Source: an uncultured Clostridia bacterium (GTDB lineage: Bacteria; Bacillota; Clostridia; Christensenellales; UBA1242). From it: a stretch of DNA of 64,000 nucleotides. Positions 9,238 through 18,523 of the stretch are shown here, one piece after another. The stretch's first letter is position 1, and each line of letters begins with the position of its first letter. The stretch covers positions 1 through 64,000 of the forward strand of contig CAKVMI010000003.1 of assembly GCA_934772525.1 (NCBI GenBank), read 5' to 3'. The position numbers and the translations under genes were made by a program. Under the pieces are notes generated by a model that was not told where the DNA came from, ran no database searches, and was given only the letters and a program-made list of their open reading frames with translations.

Positions 9238-11988
9238 TTATAAATTATAGAGTGTTTTTAAGGTGTAAACATCATTATTTTTCTTTGGTCTTATAGTAGA
9301 CAATATGTTATTTGCCACAGATGATGGCCAGTAAATTTTTAGATAATTTTGTGCTCTTGTTATTGCCGTATAAAATATATCGTGAGTTATTCTGTTCTCC
9401 GACTCATTAGAAATAACAATTTTTACTGAACTATACTCTAAACCTTGTGATTTGTGTATAGATACAGCATATGCTACTTGGAAAGGTAAGACATGTCTTT
9501 TATTTTCAGGTTCGTTATCAAAGTAGTATGGTTTATGTCTGTCGACATTAAAACTAACGGTTGTTTTATTTTCAGTTGATTCAATATATTCTAATCCATC
9601 ACAAGCATTTACTTCGTTTTTATCTAATTTAACATAGACTTCTATTGTAAACTTAACTGATGAAACTTGGTCTTCTATATCAATGATTTTACCTTTTAAG
9701 TTATTGTATAAAATTCCAAATCGTTCTGAGTCAGTAAATAAGACAGGGTCACCAACTCTAAACTGCCAAATACCAATATCTGCCTTTTTTCCATCTTTAG
9801 ATAATTGAAGTAATTTGTTTATATTGTTTAATCCATATAATCCATTATAATTTAAGCATAGTATAATTTCATCTTCTTCATCAATATTATCAAATATGCT
9901 CGCATTAATTTCACTTGAATAAGAACATCTAATTAAATCTTCAAGAGCTTCATTTTCATTGTCATTAAGATTTCTAACTTCTTTCCATAATTCTTTTAAG
10001 TTATCATTCGTACTTCTATATGTTGTTTGGAGCTCGGTAATACAATAATTCGGTAAAAAATCTTTTAACAAAGCAAACCAATTACCAAAGCCAATAGATT
10101 CAATTTGATAAACATCTCCAGTAAGAATAAGTAATGAATTGCCAATTCTTTTTATAACTTCTTTCATTTTAAGGTTTTCTATTGTACTACATTCATCTAA
10201 AACGATTAAATCTGCATTCGGTAAATATCTTCTATATGTAGATAAGAATTTGTCGATAGTCATAAATGTATCGGTTTCATTGTTGTATTTAACCCTATGC
10301 CTCAAATTTTCCACAGCTGAATTTGTTTTTGCTAGATAGATTTTATTATAACCCGAAAGCAAATTCGATATATAATTTATCAGTGTTGATTTTCCTGTTC
10401 CCGCAGCACCATAAATAACATGAACTTGTGAATTATTATAAATATTTTGTAAAACTTTTTCCTTTAAGCTGTCTTCTAATGGGATTTCATTTAAAGAGTC
10501 GTCTTTTAATAAATCGATTTCTTCCTGCTTAAAACATTCGTTAAGATTGAATTTTTTTATAGCAAGTGTTTTTAAATCAGTAATTATCTCCTTTGAAGAT
10601 AATGCATGTTCGTTAAAATATACTTTATCTTGGTAAATTCTCAATTCAGAAGCTGGCTTGTAATAGTTGTCAAGTTTATTGTTATATAATCTAACTAATT
10701 CTCTTATTTGTTTTTCATCACCATAACTTTGTAAATCTGACATAGGAATAAAGATAGAACTGTTTTGTTCTGCCGATGAAATTATATGGTGAGCAAACAA
10801 ATCGGGTTTCATTCCAGTTAAATCTATGCAATTTAAGAGAGTATAGAAATCAGCATTATGTTTTCTTAAACCAAAAGTTAAAGGCATTTTATCAAAAGGC
10901 ATACATTTGCTTGAGATATTACAATTTGCATAGTTAGCGTCGCTATATCTTTGTCTTTGAAGCTTTAATATTCTATTATTCATAGTGACTAGCAAATATC
11001 TTAAAACATTTTGTCCTTCTTTTTTGCCTAAAATAATATCTTTACAGAAATCTAACAAATCAAATATTCTTGAATGATTGTTTTTTGTTTCGCCTTCAAA
11101 TTTTGTTTTAAGTTGAGAATAATCATCATTATTCAATTGAATGATATCCAATAAATCAATTTTGTATTTAGTTAAAATATCCATAAGTAATTGATATTCA
11201 GGGTAACCCCTTTGTATCTTTATATCACAATCTATCAAGTCACCAAAGTTTATTAATTCACAAGGTCTAATAGATATTTTCCATTTTGTAATAACCTTAA
11301 TAGGAAATTTTTTATCTAATAGGTCTATATTTTTATTCGAAAATTGGAGAGATACTGCATAGTTAGTATCAATATCAAATTTAGTAAATGCTGTTATTCT
11401 ATTAAATTTATTTGAAACTTCTTCTGCTGGCTCTAAAACAACTTCGTAGTATAACTTGTTATCTATTCTAAAAGGTCTTGAACTAGATATATAGAATATA
11501 TCCATATCTGAAGAATCTTCTATTGATATATCAACTGCATTTGCTATTTTTGTGTAATAATCTAGAGTTTGTTCATCAATTTTGTTTTCATAATACAAGT
11601 CAATGTTTTTAATAATATCAATATTATAAATTTCTTTCATTACTTGTTTTAGTTGGTAAATGTATTTATAGTACTTTGATAACAAAAAAATAGAACCTTC
11701 TTCCGATGGTGTAAAGTGAGATAATGACTTTCTCATACATTTATCAAATTGTGCAATAAACTGACAACCGCTCACAGATGTAAATTTACTTGCCACCTTA
11801 TTTATACTCATTGGTTTATCTGGAAATTTATCGTTCCATATTTTATAAGCAATATTATCGTTTAAATTTCTTATAGCATTTAATATGTTTGTAGATATTT
11901 CTCCACGATTATCATCATTAAGTCTTTCTAGGTTTTTATCAATAATATTACTCGCATTTTTTATTTCTTCATCAGTAAGTATAATCAT
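9238..11988 (-). CDS. RecD-like SF1 helicase with large unknown N-terminal region
   Basis: 916 residues. The C-terminal 400 residues form a superfamily 1 helicase: Walker A GAAGTGKST near 526, motif II VLDECST near 598, LILTGDVYQIES (motif III), T-Y-R-S (motif IV region), and a UvrD_C_2-type end with VSIHKSQGLEYSSV near 846 and YTAITRAQ. The N-terminal half (1-520) matches no domain I know. It has a cysteine-containing segment CNISSKCMPFDKMPLTFGL near 355 and no visible nuclease motif. An extended -10 (TGGTATAAT, complement of 12008-12016) lies directly upstream. Divergent from the ATPase gene at 12218. Such solitary helicases are frequent in phage-defence islands, but that role is inference. 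Confidence 0.75.
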   Translation of the reverse strand: MIILTDEEIKNASNIIDKNLERLNDDNRGEISTNILNAIRNLNDNIAYKIWNDKFPDKPMSINKVASKFTSVSGCQFIAQFDKCMRKSLSHFTPSEEGSIFLLSKYYKYIYQLKQVMKEIYNIDIIKNIDLYYENKIDEQTLDYYTKIANAVDISIEDSSDMDIFYISSSRPFRIDNKLYYEVVLEPAEEVSNKFNRITAFTKFDIDTNYAVSLQFSNKNIDLLDKKFPIKVITKWKISIRPCELINFGDLIDCDIKIQRGYPEYQLLMDILTKYKIDLLDIIQLNNDDYSQLKTKFEGETKNNHSRIFDLLDFCKDIILGKKEGQNVLRYLLVTMNNRILKLQRQRYSDANYANCNISSKCMPFDKMPLTFGLRKHNADFYTLLNCIDLTGMKPDLFAHHIISSAEQNSSIFIPMSDLQSYGDEKQIRELVRLYNNKLDNYYKPASELRIYQDKVYFNEHALSSKEIITDLKTLAIKKFNLNECFKQEEIDLLKDDSLNEIPLEDSLKEKVLQNIYNNSQVHVIYGAAGTGKSTLINYISNLLSGYNKIYLAKTNSAVENLRHRVKYNNETDTFMTIDKFLSTYRRYLPNADLIVLDECSTIENLKMKEVIKRIGNSLLILTGDVYQIESIGFGNWFALLKDFLPNYCITELQTTYRSTNDNLKELWKEVRNLNDNENEALEDLIRCSYSSEINASIFDNIDEEDEIILCLNYNGLYGLNNINKLLQLSKDGKKADIGIWQFRVGDPVLFTDSERFGILYNNLKGKIIDIEDQVSSVKFTIEVYVKLDKNEVNACDGLEYIESTENKTTVSFNVDRHKPYYFDNEPENKRHVLPFQVAYAVSIHKSQGLEYSSVKIVISNESENRITHDIFYTAITRAQNYLKIYWPSSVANNILSTIRPKKNNDVYTLKTLYNL

Positions 11989-12217
11989 AAATTCTCCTAT
12001 ATGAAATATTATACCATAAAATTTTAAAGAATGTAATATTTTGACAAAGTTCGTAAAAAATGTAATAATGTTATATATAAATCTATATTAATGCTTTTAA
12101 TAATATGAATTAAAAGGCCGGTCATAAAAGTGAATGATATAAATATCGTAAATAATTACAATTTTATTACAGTAAAATAACAAAAATGTATAATTTATAA
12201 GTAGGAGGAACTTTCAA

Positions 12218-13408
12218 TTGAAAATATCACAGATAGAATTTAAAAATCACCCGATATTACAAAACTTAAAAATTAATCTTACAGACAAAAATGGAAATAT
12301 ATATTCAAATATTGTGTTTGTTGGAGAAAATGGTTGTGGTAAAACTACGCTTTTGAATGAACTGTTTGATTATGATAATTCTCAATACATTATAAATAAA
12401 GAACATAATTATAATTTATGTGGGGAATGTGGACATAAATGTTTATATGTTGCTCAAGATTTAAAATATAGGAATGCAATAAATGTTATTAGTAACAAAA
12501 TTAGCAATAATAAAATTTATAAAGACATCACTGATATTAGGAATACAAATCATTACAATGGTGCCAATATCATGAGTCTCAATAAAAACAACATCGCAAA
12601 CGACTCTAGGATGTTAAAAGATAATATTGTTAAATTTGAAAATGAAAAAATAAACTCGTATTTTAATAAATCAAAAGAAAGTTTAATGAGTGATGTAAGT
12701 AAGATAATTGGAATTGATGGAAATATTGAAGTGCCAAGAGCAGATAAATTAAGTTCTGGAGAACAAGAATTAATTTTAAGATTAGAAGCTATAAAGAATA
12801 GAGTGACACTAAATCTTGATATGTTATTGATTGATGAACCAGAGACAAGTTTACATCCGAAATGGCAATTGCAGATAATCCCATTTCTATTGAATATACT
12901 AAAAGATAACAATTCAGGAGAAAGAGACTTGCAATTATTTATAGCCAGTCACTCAGAAAATGTACTCAAATCTGTTTTTAATATAAAGGACACATTAATA
13001 GTTCGATTATACAAAAAAGACAATGAAATTAAAAGTGAATGTATAACAAATATGGATACCAAGTTAGATATTCCTTCTGTTTCTGAAATCCAATATTTAG
13101 TGTTTGATATTCCATCAATTGAATATCATAATCAGTTGTATGGTAAATTACTTAGTTTTTGTGGAGAAAAACAAGCAAATGTTGAAAATTATTTAAAGGA
13201 TTTGTATAAAACAAACCTTTCGGTTATTTTAAATCCATATAATTACTCAAGAAATAATAATATAGAAACATTGCCGACATATATTCGCAATGCGTCTAGT
13301 CACACTGAAAACACTGAAAGAATATATAATGAAAATGATTTAATAAAATCAATAAAATTTTTAAGATTTGCAATATGTAATACTGAAATAAAAAAGGAAG
13401 GTGCCTAA
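12218..13408 (+). CDS. AAA/ABC-type ATPase with C-terminal HEPN-like motif
   Basis: 396 residues. The start is TTG with AGGAGG nine bases upstream. The ATPase is of the SMC/OLD-like AAA class: Walker A G-E-N-G-C-G-K-T-T at 36-44, a signature S-S-G-E-Q-E near 179, Walker B LLIDEPETSLHP near 202-213, and a final ASHSENVL. A cysteine cluster C68-x2-C71-x3-C75 follows the first subdomain and may bind zinc. Near the C-terminus R357-N-A-S-S-H362 fits the R-N-x3-H motif of HEPN RNases, as in PrrC/RloC-like ATPase-coupled anticodon nucleases. If so, the ATPase would control an RNA-cleaving toxin. The HEPN assignment rests on one motif and is inference. Confidence 0.7.
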   Translation: MKISQIEFKNHPILQNLKINLTDKNGNIYSNIVFVGENGCGKTTLLNELFDYDNSQYIINKEHNYNLCGECGHKCLYVAQDLKYRNAINVISNKISNNKIYKDITDIRNTNHYNGANIMSLNKNNIANDSRMLKDNIVKFENEKINSYFNKSKESLMSDVSKIIGIDGNIEVPRADKLSSGEQELILRLEAIKNRVTLNLDMLLIDEPETSLHPKWQLQIIPFLLNILKDNNSGERDLQLFIASHSENVLKSVFNIKDTLIVRLYKKDNEIKSECITNMDTKLDIPSVSEIQYLVFDIPSIEYHNQLYGKLLSFCGEKQANVENYLKDLYKTNLSVILNPYNYSRNNNIETLPTYIRNASSHTENTERIYNENDLIKSIKFLRFAICNTEIKKEGA

Positions 13409-13427
13409 AGCTTCTTCCCTTTTTGTC

Positions 13428-13670
13428 TTATTGATTGGATTGTAAATGAGAGTAGACAGCATTTGCTGTAAGGTTAGAAAAGTCGCCATTGGTTTCGGTA
13501 AAGTTTTTTAAGTCAGTTGCTAACATTAAACTTATTCGTTTAAGTTGCTGATTTAACAAATGCGCTTTACCTATTTTTAAAGTATTATCTTCAAAATTAA
13601 ATTTGGCTGTGTTCTCTTGTAATTCTTCGCAATCAACAAAACATTTTGTTTTGGTATCAGTCATAAGCAT
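13428..13670 (-). CDS. 80-residue duplicated protein, copy 1
   Basis: I do not recognise a family. The protein is close to copy 2 at 21237-21479: the first 27 residues are identical, and the C-terminal half has the same pattern QLKRISLM-ATDLKNF-ET...NLTA--VYS-L--NQ. The near-identity at both DNA and protein level, plus changes that keep the frame open, argue it is or recently was translated. No membrane segment or signal. It is small, cysteine-poor and mixed-charge. It sits at the end of a repeat unit (copy B) and points away from the island centre. It may be a cargo gene of the repeated cassette. Confidence 0.5.
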   Translation of the reverse strand: MLMTDTKTKCFVDCEELQENTAKFNFEDNTLKIGKAHLLNQQLKRISLMLATDLKNFTETNGDFSNLTANAVYSHLQSNQ

Positions 13671-13956
13671 TTATATTTTCATATAAAAACTCGTTAGCAG
13701 TGATACCAATTTCAATCCAGACTTCAATTTTGAAGTCCGCTTGTAAATTTATCCAATTTAAGTGAGATGGATTTTTTGGGGGTACCAAAAAAATGAAGTG
13801 AACCCCAAAAGATAGACAACTTTAGAGATTCACTTTATTTTGAGTCTTTGGCTTTTTCAAAAAGAACAATTACACCAAAACATTCATGTAAAAAGAAAAA
13901 CTGCACGCATTTCTCATTTTCACGAGCGTGCGTACAGTTTTCTATTGGCGGAGAGA
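13671..13956 (-). repeat. Dispersed hairpin element, copy B
   Basis: Same tail as copy C (21480-21690) up to position 13770, then an extra 70-80 bases not in copy C, then the shared segment and the stem (ACTGCACGCA 13900-13909 with TGCGTACAGT 13929-13938). An inner CTCG/GAG pairing is present in the loop. TGGCGGAGAGA (13946-13956) follows; these eleven bases equal the 3' terminus of the tRNA-Ser gene at 22725-22735. It can terminate the zinc-ribbon operon upstream of it on the minus strand. Confidence 0.7.
13796..13836. mobile_element. Tiny insertion with IS3-like ends (MITE or IS scar)
   Basis: Lies exactly in the segment that copy B has and copy C lacks. It begins AAGTGAACCCCAAAAGATAG and ends with AGAGATTCACTTT, so the first eleven bases and the complement of the last eleven agree at nine or so positions. 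The CCCCAAAA-GATAGACA start resembles ends of IS3/IS150-group elements. There is no transposase: only 41 bp remain. Confidence 0.4.
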
Positions 13957-14169
13957 ACGCAAATCTAAATCTAAAAAAATAGTAAAAATTAGTTTTTTGA
14001 ATTTTTCTATTGATATAGGTTATTATAAAGAAGTAAATACCAAACAATTATAATAGCATATTTTGAAACATAAAATTTTGTGCGTACTTTATTAAAGATT
14101 TTTTGAATATAAAATTGCAATAATTAATGAATATTTGCAAAAAACTTTCGTTATAGTCAATATTATTTT

Positions 14170-14580
14170 CTATTGATTACTTGAATCAATCTTTTTATAT
14201 GTTAGAACATTATAACTTCCATTGTCATATTTTAGAGTGATAACAATATTATTATTATAATCCATACGAACAGAACTTTTCTCAAATTCTACGTTATCTG
14301 AAGTTTTGCAAGTATAACTGAAAGTATGAGTTGACGAACCAGCAGGATAAGAAAATGACAGATACAAAGTACAAACACCATCTTTTAAAATCAAATAATT
14401 ACCATAACTGTTTGCAGTGATTTTTTGAGTTCCTTGTATGGAAATCAGTTTATACATCCCATCAAATTTATCCGTTTTTGACTCTCTTGCATGAAAACAC
14501 AAAGAAATACTTGCAATAATAGTAAAAAGAATTGAAAACGTAATCAATACTTTTATCCATTTATATATTTCGTCTTTCAA
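14170..14580 (-). CDS. Small membrane-anchored beta-rich protein
   Basis: 136 residues with one N-terminal membrane helix (about 9-31) followed by a presumably extracytoplasmic domain with alternating strands (MYKLISIQGT, NYLILKDGVCTLYLSF, FSYTCKTSDNVEFE, NNIVITLKYDNGSYNVLTY). This strand pattern is lipocalin-like, by appearance only. Its start overlaps the stop of the 413-residue zinc-ribbon protein by 4 nt (ATGA-type coupling), so the two products probably act together. No known function. Confidence 0.65.
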   Translation of the reverse strand: MKDEIYKWIKVLITFSILFTIIASISLCFHARESKTDKFDGMYKLISIQGTQKITANSYGNYLILKDGVCTLYLSFSYPAGSSTHTFSYTCKTSDNVEFEKSSVRMDYNNNIVITLKYDNGSYNVLTYKKIDSSNQ

Positions 14581-15818
14581 TGTCTTTCCTCCCCGTTTTC
14601 TATTTTTCTAATTTCTTCATAACTCAGTTCATCAAAGTTTAATTTTTTTAATAAATTTTTCAATCCATCAATTTTTTGTTTACGATAAAGCATTAATGTA
14701 TCATTTATAATTTTTTCTCTCTTTTTCTGTAGGCATAAACCAAGAATAATTGAAGGTATGCAAAAACCTAAACATAACACTAGTCCCCAAATTTTTATTG
14801 ATTGGGTTATGCCAAATAGTGAAATAAAGAAAAATATCATTGATGTTAAGATTGAAATTGGCAAGGCGATAAAAGTTGAAATAAATAATGGCCAGTTCTT
14901 TTTAGTCGCTTGTGAAGACACAACATTACTTGCATTCGGATATGTTCCAACCAACATTTTTTCACTTCCAGCCAAAGCTCTCATTGTATAATTACCATTC
15001 CCTAATCTATAATCTAGTTTATATTGCGGAACGACATACGCCTTAATATCTTTCGAACTTCGTGTAGAATACGAAAAATCCTTATAACTATCCCCCGGAA
15101 GTGAATTTTTACATTTATCAACAGCATTGTTAATGCAAGAACCTACTATATCATCAATTTGCTTTTGTGATGGCATTTGTGGTGATGGCATGTCATTTTC
15201 CCCATTATATCTTTTTTTCGTTTGTGCAGCCACCCACCTAGGGAATGCAAGCTCAAGTTTTTGAATTTCTTCATCCATATCATAATCATAATGATCTAAG
15301 CAAATCCCTTCTGTGTATGAAAAATCTTTTGAGCTATTAAAAGGTTTCCAATCCGTTACTTTTCTTGTTTTCTGAACCGTTTTATACTCATATTTTCCTT
15401 TGGCATTGTTATAAACTTGTTCTTGTTCTTTGTATGTTTCATCTCTATTGTATCCAATTGAAACCGTATAAGAGATATCTAAATCAACATCAACCTTAGC
15501 ATATTTCCTGTAAACAATCTCCACCGAACTAAAATCAGAATCAAATGCTTCTCCCGGAATATACTTTTCTGTTGCCAAATTAATTAATGCCATTCTTAAA
15601 AATTCATCAGGGCTTCTCACTGGCTCAACCTCATAAAAAGAAGCACTCCTATCAAACCCTTTAACAATTAGATTTATTTCATTATTAGTTATATTGGTTG
15701 GTTTATTATCCAAAAGCATCTTGGTCCCACAATGTCTACAAACACAGTAATTATTGTTTACCATTTGCATATCATTTGATCCACAAGTCGAGCAAATCAG
15801 TTCTTTATTCATTTTCAT
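14577..15818 (-). CDS. Zinc-ribbon membrane protein, TFIIB-ribbon type
   Basis: 413 residues. An N-terminal zinc ribbon has C9-x2-C12 and C27-x2-C30. A long soluble part follows (about 40-300) with a conspicuous tyrosine-rich segment (YGNRDETYKEQ-like, then YEYKTVQKTRKVTDW), then two membrane helices at about 306-330 and 338-360 and a basic cytoplasmic tail. The architecture parallels the YdjG-like protein at 56440. First gene of a two-gene unit with the 136-residue membrane protein. In an island otherwise rich in defence-like genes it might be a membrane effector, but no such family is recognised here. Confidence 0.7.
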   Translation of the reverse strand: MKMNKELICSTCGSNDMQMVNNNYCVCRHCGTKMLLDNKPTNITNNEINLIVKGFDRSASFYEVEPVRSPDEFLRMALINLATEKYIPGEAFDSDFSSVEIVYRKYAKVDVDLDISYTVSIGYNRDETYKEQEQVYNNAKGKYEYKTVQKTRKVTDWKPFNSSKDFSYTEGICLDHYDYDMDEEIQKLELAFPRWVAAQTKKRYNGENDMPSPQMPSQKQIDDIVGSCINNAVDKCKNSLPGDSYKDFSYSTRSSKDIKAYVVPQYKLDYRLGNGNYTMRALAGSEKMLVGTYPNASNVVSSQATKKNWPLFISTFIALPISILTSMIFFFISLFGITQSIKIWGLVLCLGFCIPSIILGLCLQKKREKIINDTLMLYRKQKIDGLKNLLKKLNFDELSYEEIRKIENGEERH

Positions 15819-15871
15819 ATGTTTTCCTTTTTAATATTTTCTTCGATCATTTACAAAACTTAATAAGGATA

Positions 15872-17680
15872 TTAGTTAAATACATCAGTTTGATAGGTTA
15901 TTTTTAAATTATTCATTATTTTTTCAACTATATCTTCCGTTCTTTTAACTATATCTTCAATATGCCATGAATTCTTAGAAAAGACGAGTTCATTTAAACT
16001 TAAACCATTATTATAACCGATAGGCTGTCCATTAACGTCTTTTCTATTCTTTTTGTCAACGAAAGATTTGTTTGATAGATTTTGATTGTAGCCAGTCATG
16101 GTTAGGTTCCCAAGTTTATGTCTATATTTTTTTACTAACTCTATAATTTCATTATCGCTATACTGCGAGTATTGCGACTCTTCTTTTATCATATTTTTCC
16201 AACAAGTTGGCGTATTTGAAGCTTCCTCATTTCCTTCTGGCATAATATGCTCAATTGTCCAGATGTACTTTTCTCCCTTTTTATCTTTATCCCACAAATC
16301 AATATATTTTCGTTCATTACTTTTATCAAAAGTACACAAAGAGCAAAGCAAATATCTTGCCATATCTCTATTTGTATCATAAATGTCACCTTGCAAAACT
16401 TCTCTTATCATTCCGTCCGATGAAGTTTTATTATTGTATGTTTTGTATAAAATATCATACACATCCCTAAAGCGCACTTTCTCTAGCATGTTAATTTCAC
16501 TTATAATATCCATTAGTATTTGATGAACAGCTCCAGTTGCTGGAATATTCGTTAAATTACGCCTAACAAAAAACTTAAGTGTTAATTTGCACAAACATAA
16601 TAATTGTTCATCACTAAATCCATAAGGGGTTTGGTTTCTTAACAAAAACAAAAGTATTATAAATGAAGATGTCGCATTTGCATTTCTAAAATCTTTAAAA
16701 ATTTCTTTCAGCTTTTCAGAAGCCTCGACTTGAGGGTTATTCTCTCCCGTCAACAAAGAATTAAATTTTGCATTTATTGTTAGAAATTCCATAAAGTCGC
16801 ATTTACTATGTATAATTTGGTTATAAATTTTTATAACATTACTTTTTGTTGCCTTTGTAGCAAGCTCGTATTTTGTATCACGAGTAATGGGACTATTAAT
16901 GTTGTTATATTCCTTTCTAAATGCATTATAATTATTTCTTAAAAATTGTTCTTGATTTGCTTCATTTCCTAATATTGAAATTAGGTTTTCCCAATCACCA
17001 CCACTATTTTTTGTTTCTCTCATATAGGAACTTTTAATAAGGTCAATCGCAGATAATGGCAATCCTCTATTATTCATTGTTTCAAATAATGTGAATGCTA
17101 CTTGCTGATCATCAACTTCTGCACTTATAAATGTCAATGAACATATTTTTTTGTATAACTCTTTTAACTGATTAATATCGTATTCTTTAATACTTTCACA
17201 AAAGTAATTAAAATTTTTAGCAACTCTTCTATTTCCAAAAAAACTAGGTTCTCTACTTGGTTGCTTGAGTATATAGTGTTGAACAAGATACTCAAAATCA
17301 TTCTTGTTATTACATTGTTTTTGAGGAACTATTCTATTATGTCCATTGGCGACAAGCATTCTTTTTAAGCTATTAGCCATAAAAAATAAATCCTCATTAT
17401 TTGCTAAATCAAATTCATTCAATCTATTATACATAGCTATTAACAATAAATTTAGAGATGTTAGTCTTTGTTGTCCATCTATTATTTCATTTGTGTTTGT
17501 TATCCAAATTATTGAACCCAAAAAATAATTTGGGTCATTATCTAAAATATCACTTATTAATGTTTGACAATTAAAAACTCTCCATGAGTACTCTCTCTGA
17601 TATATTGGAATTATATATATTGTCTGCTCGCTTGGATTTAAAAATTGCACAAATGTCTTATCTACCGCATGGATTGCCAT
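15872..17680 (-). CDS. GmrSD-type DUF262-DUF1524 restriction protein
   Basis: 602 residues, both halves fused. DUF262 (GmrS, ParB/Srx-like NTPase fold): IPIYQREYSW near 24-33 and the hallmark D68-G-Q-Q-R72, then LFETMNNRGLPLSAIDLIKS. DUF1524 (GmrD, HNH-like nuclease): T-I-E-H-I-M-P-E near 478 and HKLGNLTMTGYNQNLSN. GmrSD enzymes are type IV systems that cut DNA with modified (glucosylated hydroxymethyl) cytosines and so block modified phages. Related fused proteins are sometimes of other defence types, so modification dependence is inferred. No partner methylase is nearby, which fits a type IV enzyme. Confidence 0.9.
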   Translation of the reverse strand: MAIHAVDKTFVQFLNPSEQTIYIIPIYQREYSWRVFNCQTLISDILDNDPNYFLGSIIWITNTNEIIDGQQRLTSLNLLLIAMYNRLNEFDLANNEDLFFMANSLKRMLVANGHNRIVPQKQCNNKNDFEYLVQHYILKQPSREPSFFGNRRVAKNFNYFCESIKEYDINQLKELYKKICSLTFISAEVDDQQVAFTLFETMNNRGLPLSAIDLIKSSYMRETKNSGGDWENLISILGNEANQEQFLRNNYNAFRKEYNNINSPITRDTKYELATKATKSNVIKIYNQIIHSKCDFMEFLTINAKFNSLLTGENNPQVEASEKLKEIFKDFRNANATSSFIILLFLLRNQTPYGFSDEQLLCLCKLTLKFFVRRNLTNIPATGAVHQILMDIISEINMLEKVRFRDVYDILYKTYNNKTSSDGMIREVLQGDIYDTNRDMARYLLCSLCTFDKSNERKYIDLWDKDKKGEKYIWTIEHIMPEGNEEASNTPTCWKNMIKEESQYSQYSDNEIIELVKKYRHKLGNLTMTGYNQNLSNKSFVDKKNRKDVNGQPIGYNNGLSLNELVFSKNSWHIEDIVKRTEDIVEKIMNNLKITYQTDVFN

Positions 17681-18080
17681 ATTTTACTCCTTTATTTATA
17701 CTTTTCATTTGTTTCTTCTACCATTCTCATCTAACATCGTTATCTCTTTCAGCATTAGGTATCATATCTTGTTAAAAAATTAGGTAAATTTGCTTGCTTT
17801 TTATCTACATAAATGCATCTTTTTATAAATATTGATTAAATTTTTTATTCGTTTCATAAACTTAAAATTTTATAGGAAACATACCCCAATGTTGGAGCGA
17901 TTGGTATAAACTATACGTTTTAAGAGAATAATTAACTTAAATTATCCTAATCACACAAACATTGTATCATATATATTTGAATAATTCAAACATTTTGGGA
18001 AAAATTTATAAATTTTATAGTAATGACTCAATCAGCTATTTGACATATTGGTCTTAAAATATATGTAAGGAGCGTTAGTT
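17681..18080. other. Divergent intergenic region
   Basis: Lies between the minus-strand GmrSD gene and the plus-strand XRE gene. A TTGACA hexamer is at 18040-18045. No gene or repeat seen. Confidence 0.5.
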
Positions 18081-18395
18081 ATGGAAAAAATTACTTATGA
18101 CGATGTTATAACTAGAATGGGTTATTTTAGAAATAAAGCGAATTTATCTATGAGAGAAACCAGTTTGCAGCTAGGCTATAATCCTCAATTTATATCAACA
18201 ATCGAAAATAAAACAATAGAACTTAAAGTTAAAACGCTTTTAGAATTCTGCATCCTAGTAGATATTACACCTCAAGATTTTTTCTATATGGGAGAACATT
18301 ACAACAAAGAAAGTAAAAATGTTCTAGAATTATATAATCATTTAACAGATGATAATAAACAAATAATATTAGATCTAATGAAAAAGTTAAAATAA
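18081..18395 (+). CDS. XRE-family transcriptional regulator
   Basis: 104 residues. A helix-turn-helix occupies about residues 10-62 (RNKANLSMRETSLQLGYNPQFISTIENKTI...), with a C-terminal helix DDNKQIILDLMKKL typical of small Cro/CI-like regulators. AAGGAG lies nine bases before the ATG. It converges on the double-HEPN gene across a terminator. It may regulate neighbouring island genes or be a leftover of a mobile element. Confidence 0.85.
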   Translation: MEKITYDDVITRMGYFRNKANLSMRETSLQLGYNPQFISTIENKTIELKVKTLLEFCILVDITPQDFFYMGEHYNKESKNVLELYNHLTDDNKQIILDLMKKLK

Positions 18396-18403
18396 TAAAA
18401 AAT

Positions 18404-18433
18404 AAACCTAAAACGAACTTCGTTTTAGGTTTT
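18404..18433 (+). terminator. Terminator after the XRE gene
   Basis: AAACCTAAAACGAA pairs with TTCGTTTTAGGTTT around a two-base loop and is followed by T. It can serve both the plus-strand XRE gene and the minus-strand HEPN gene. Confidence 0.85.
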
Positions 18434-18523
18434 ACTTGTGTGTATATAACCAAAAGTTGTTTATGATTATTTTTCTTTGATTTTGCGATCATTTTGATTT
18501 TATATAAATTTTTCAAATTAATA

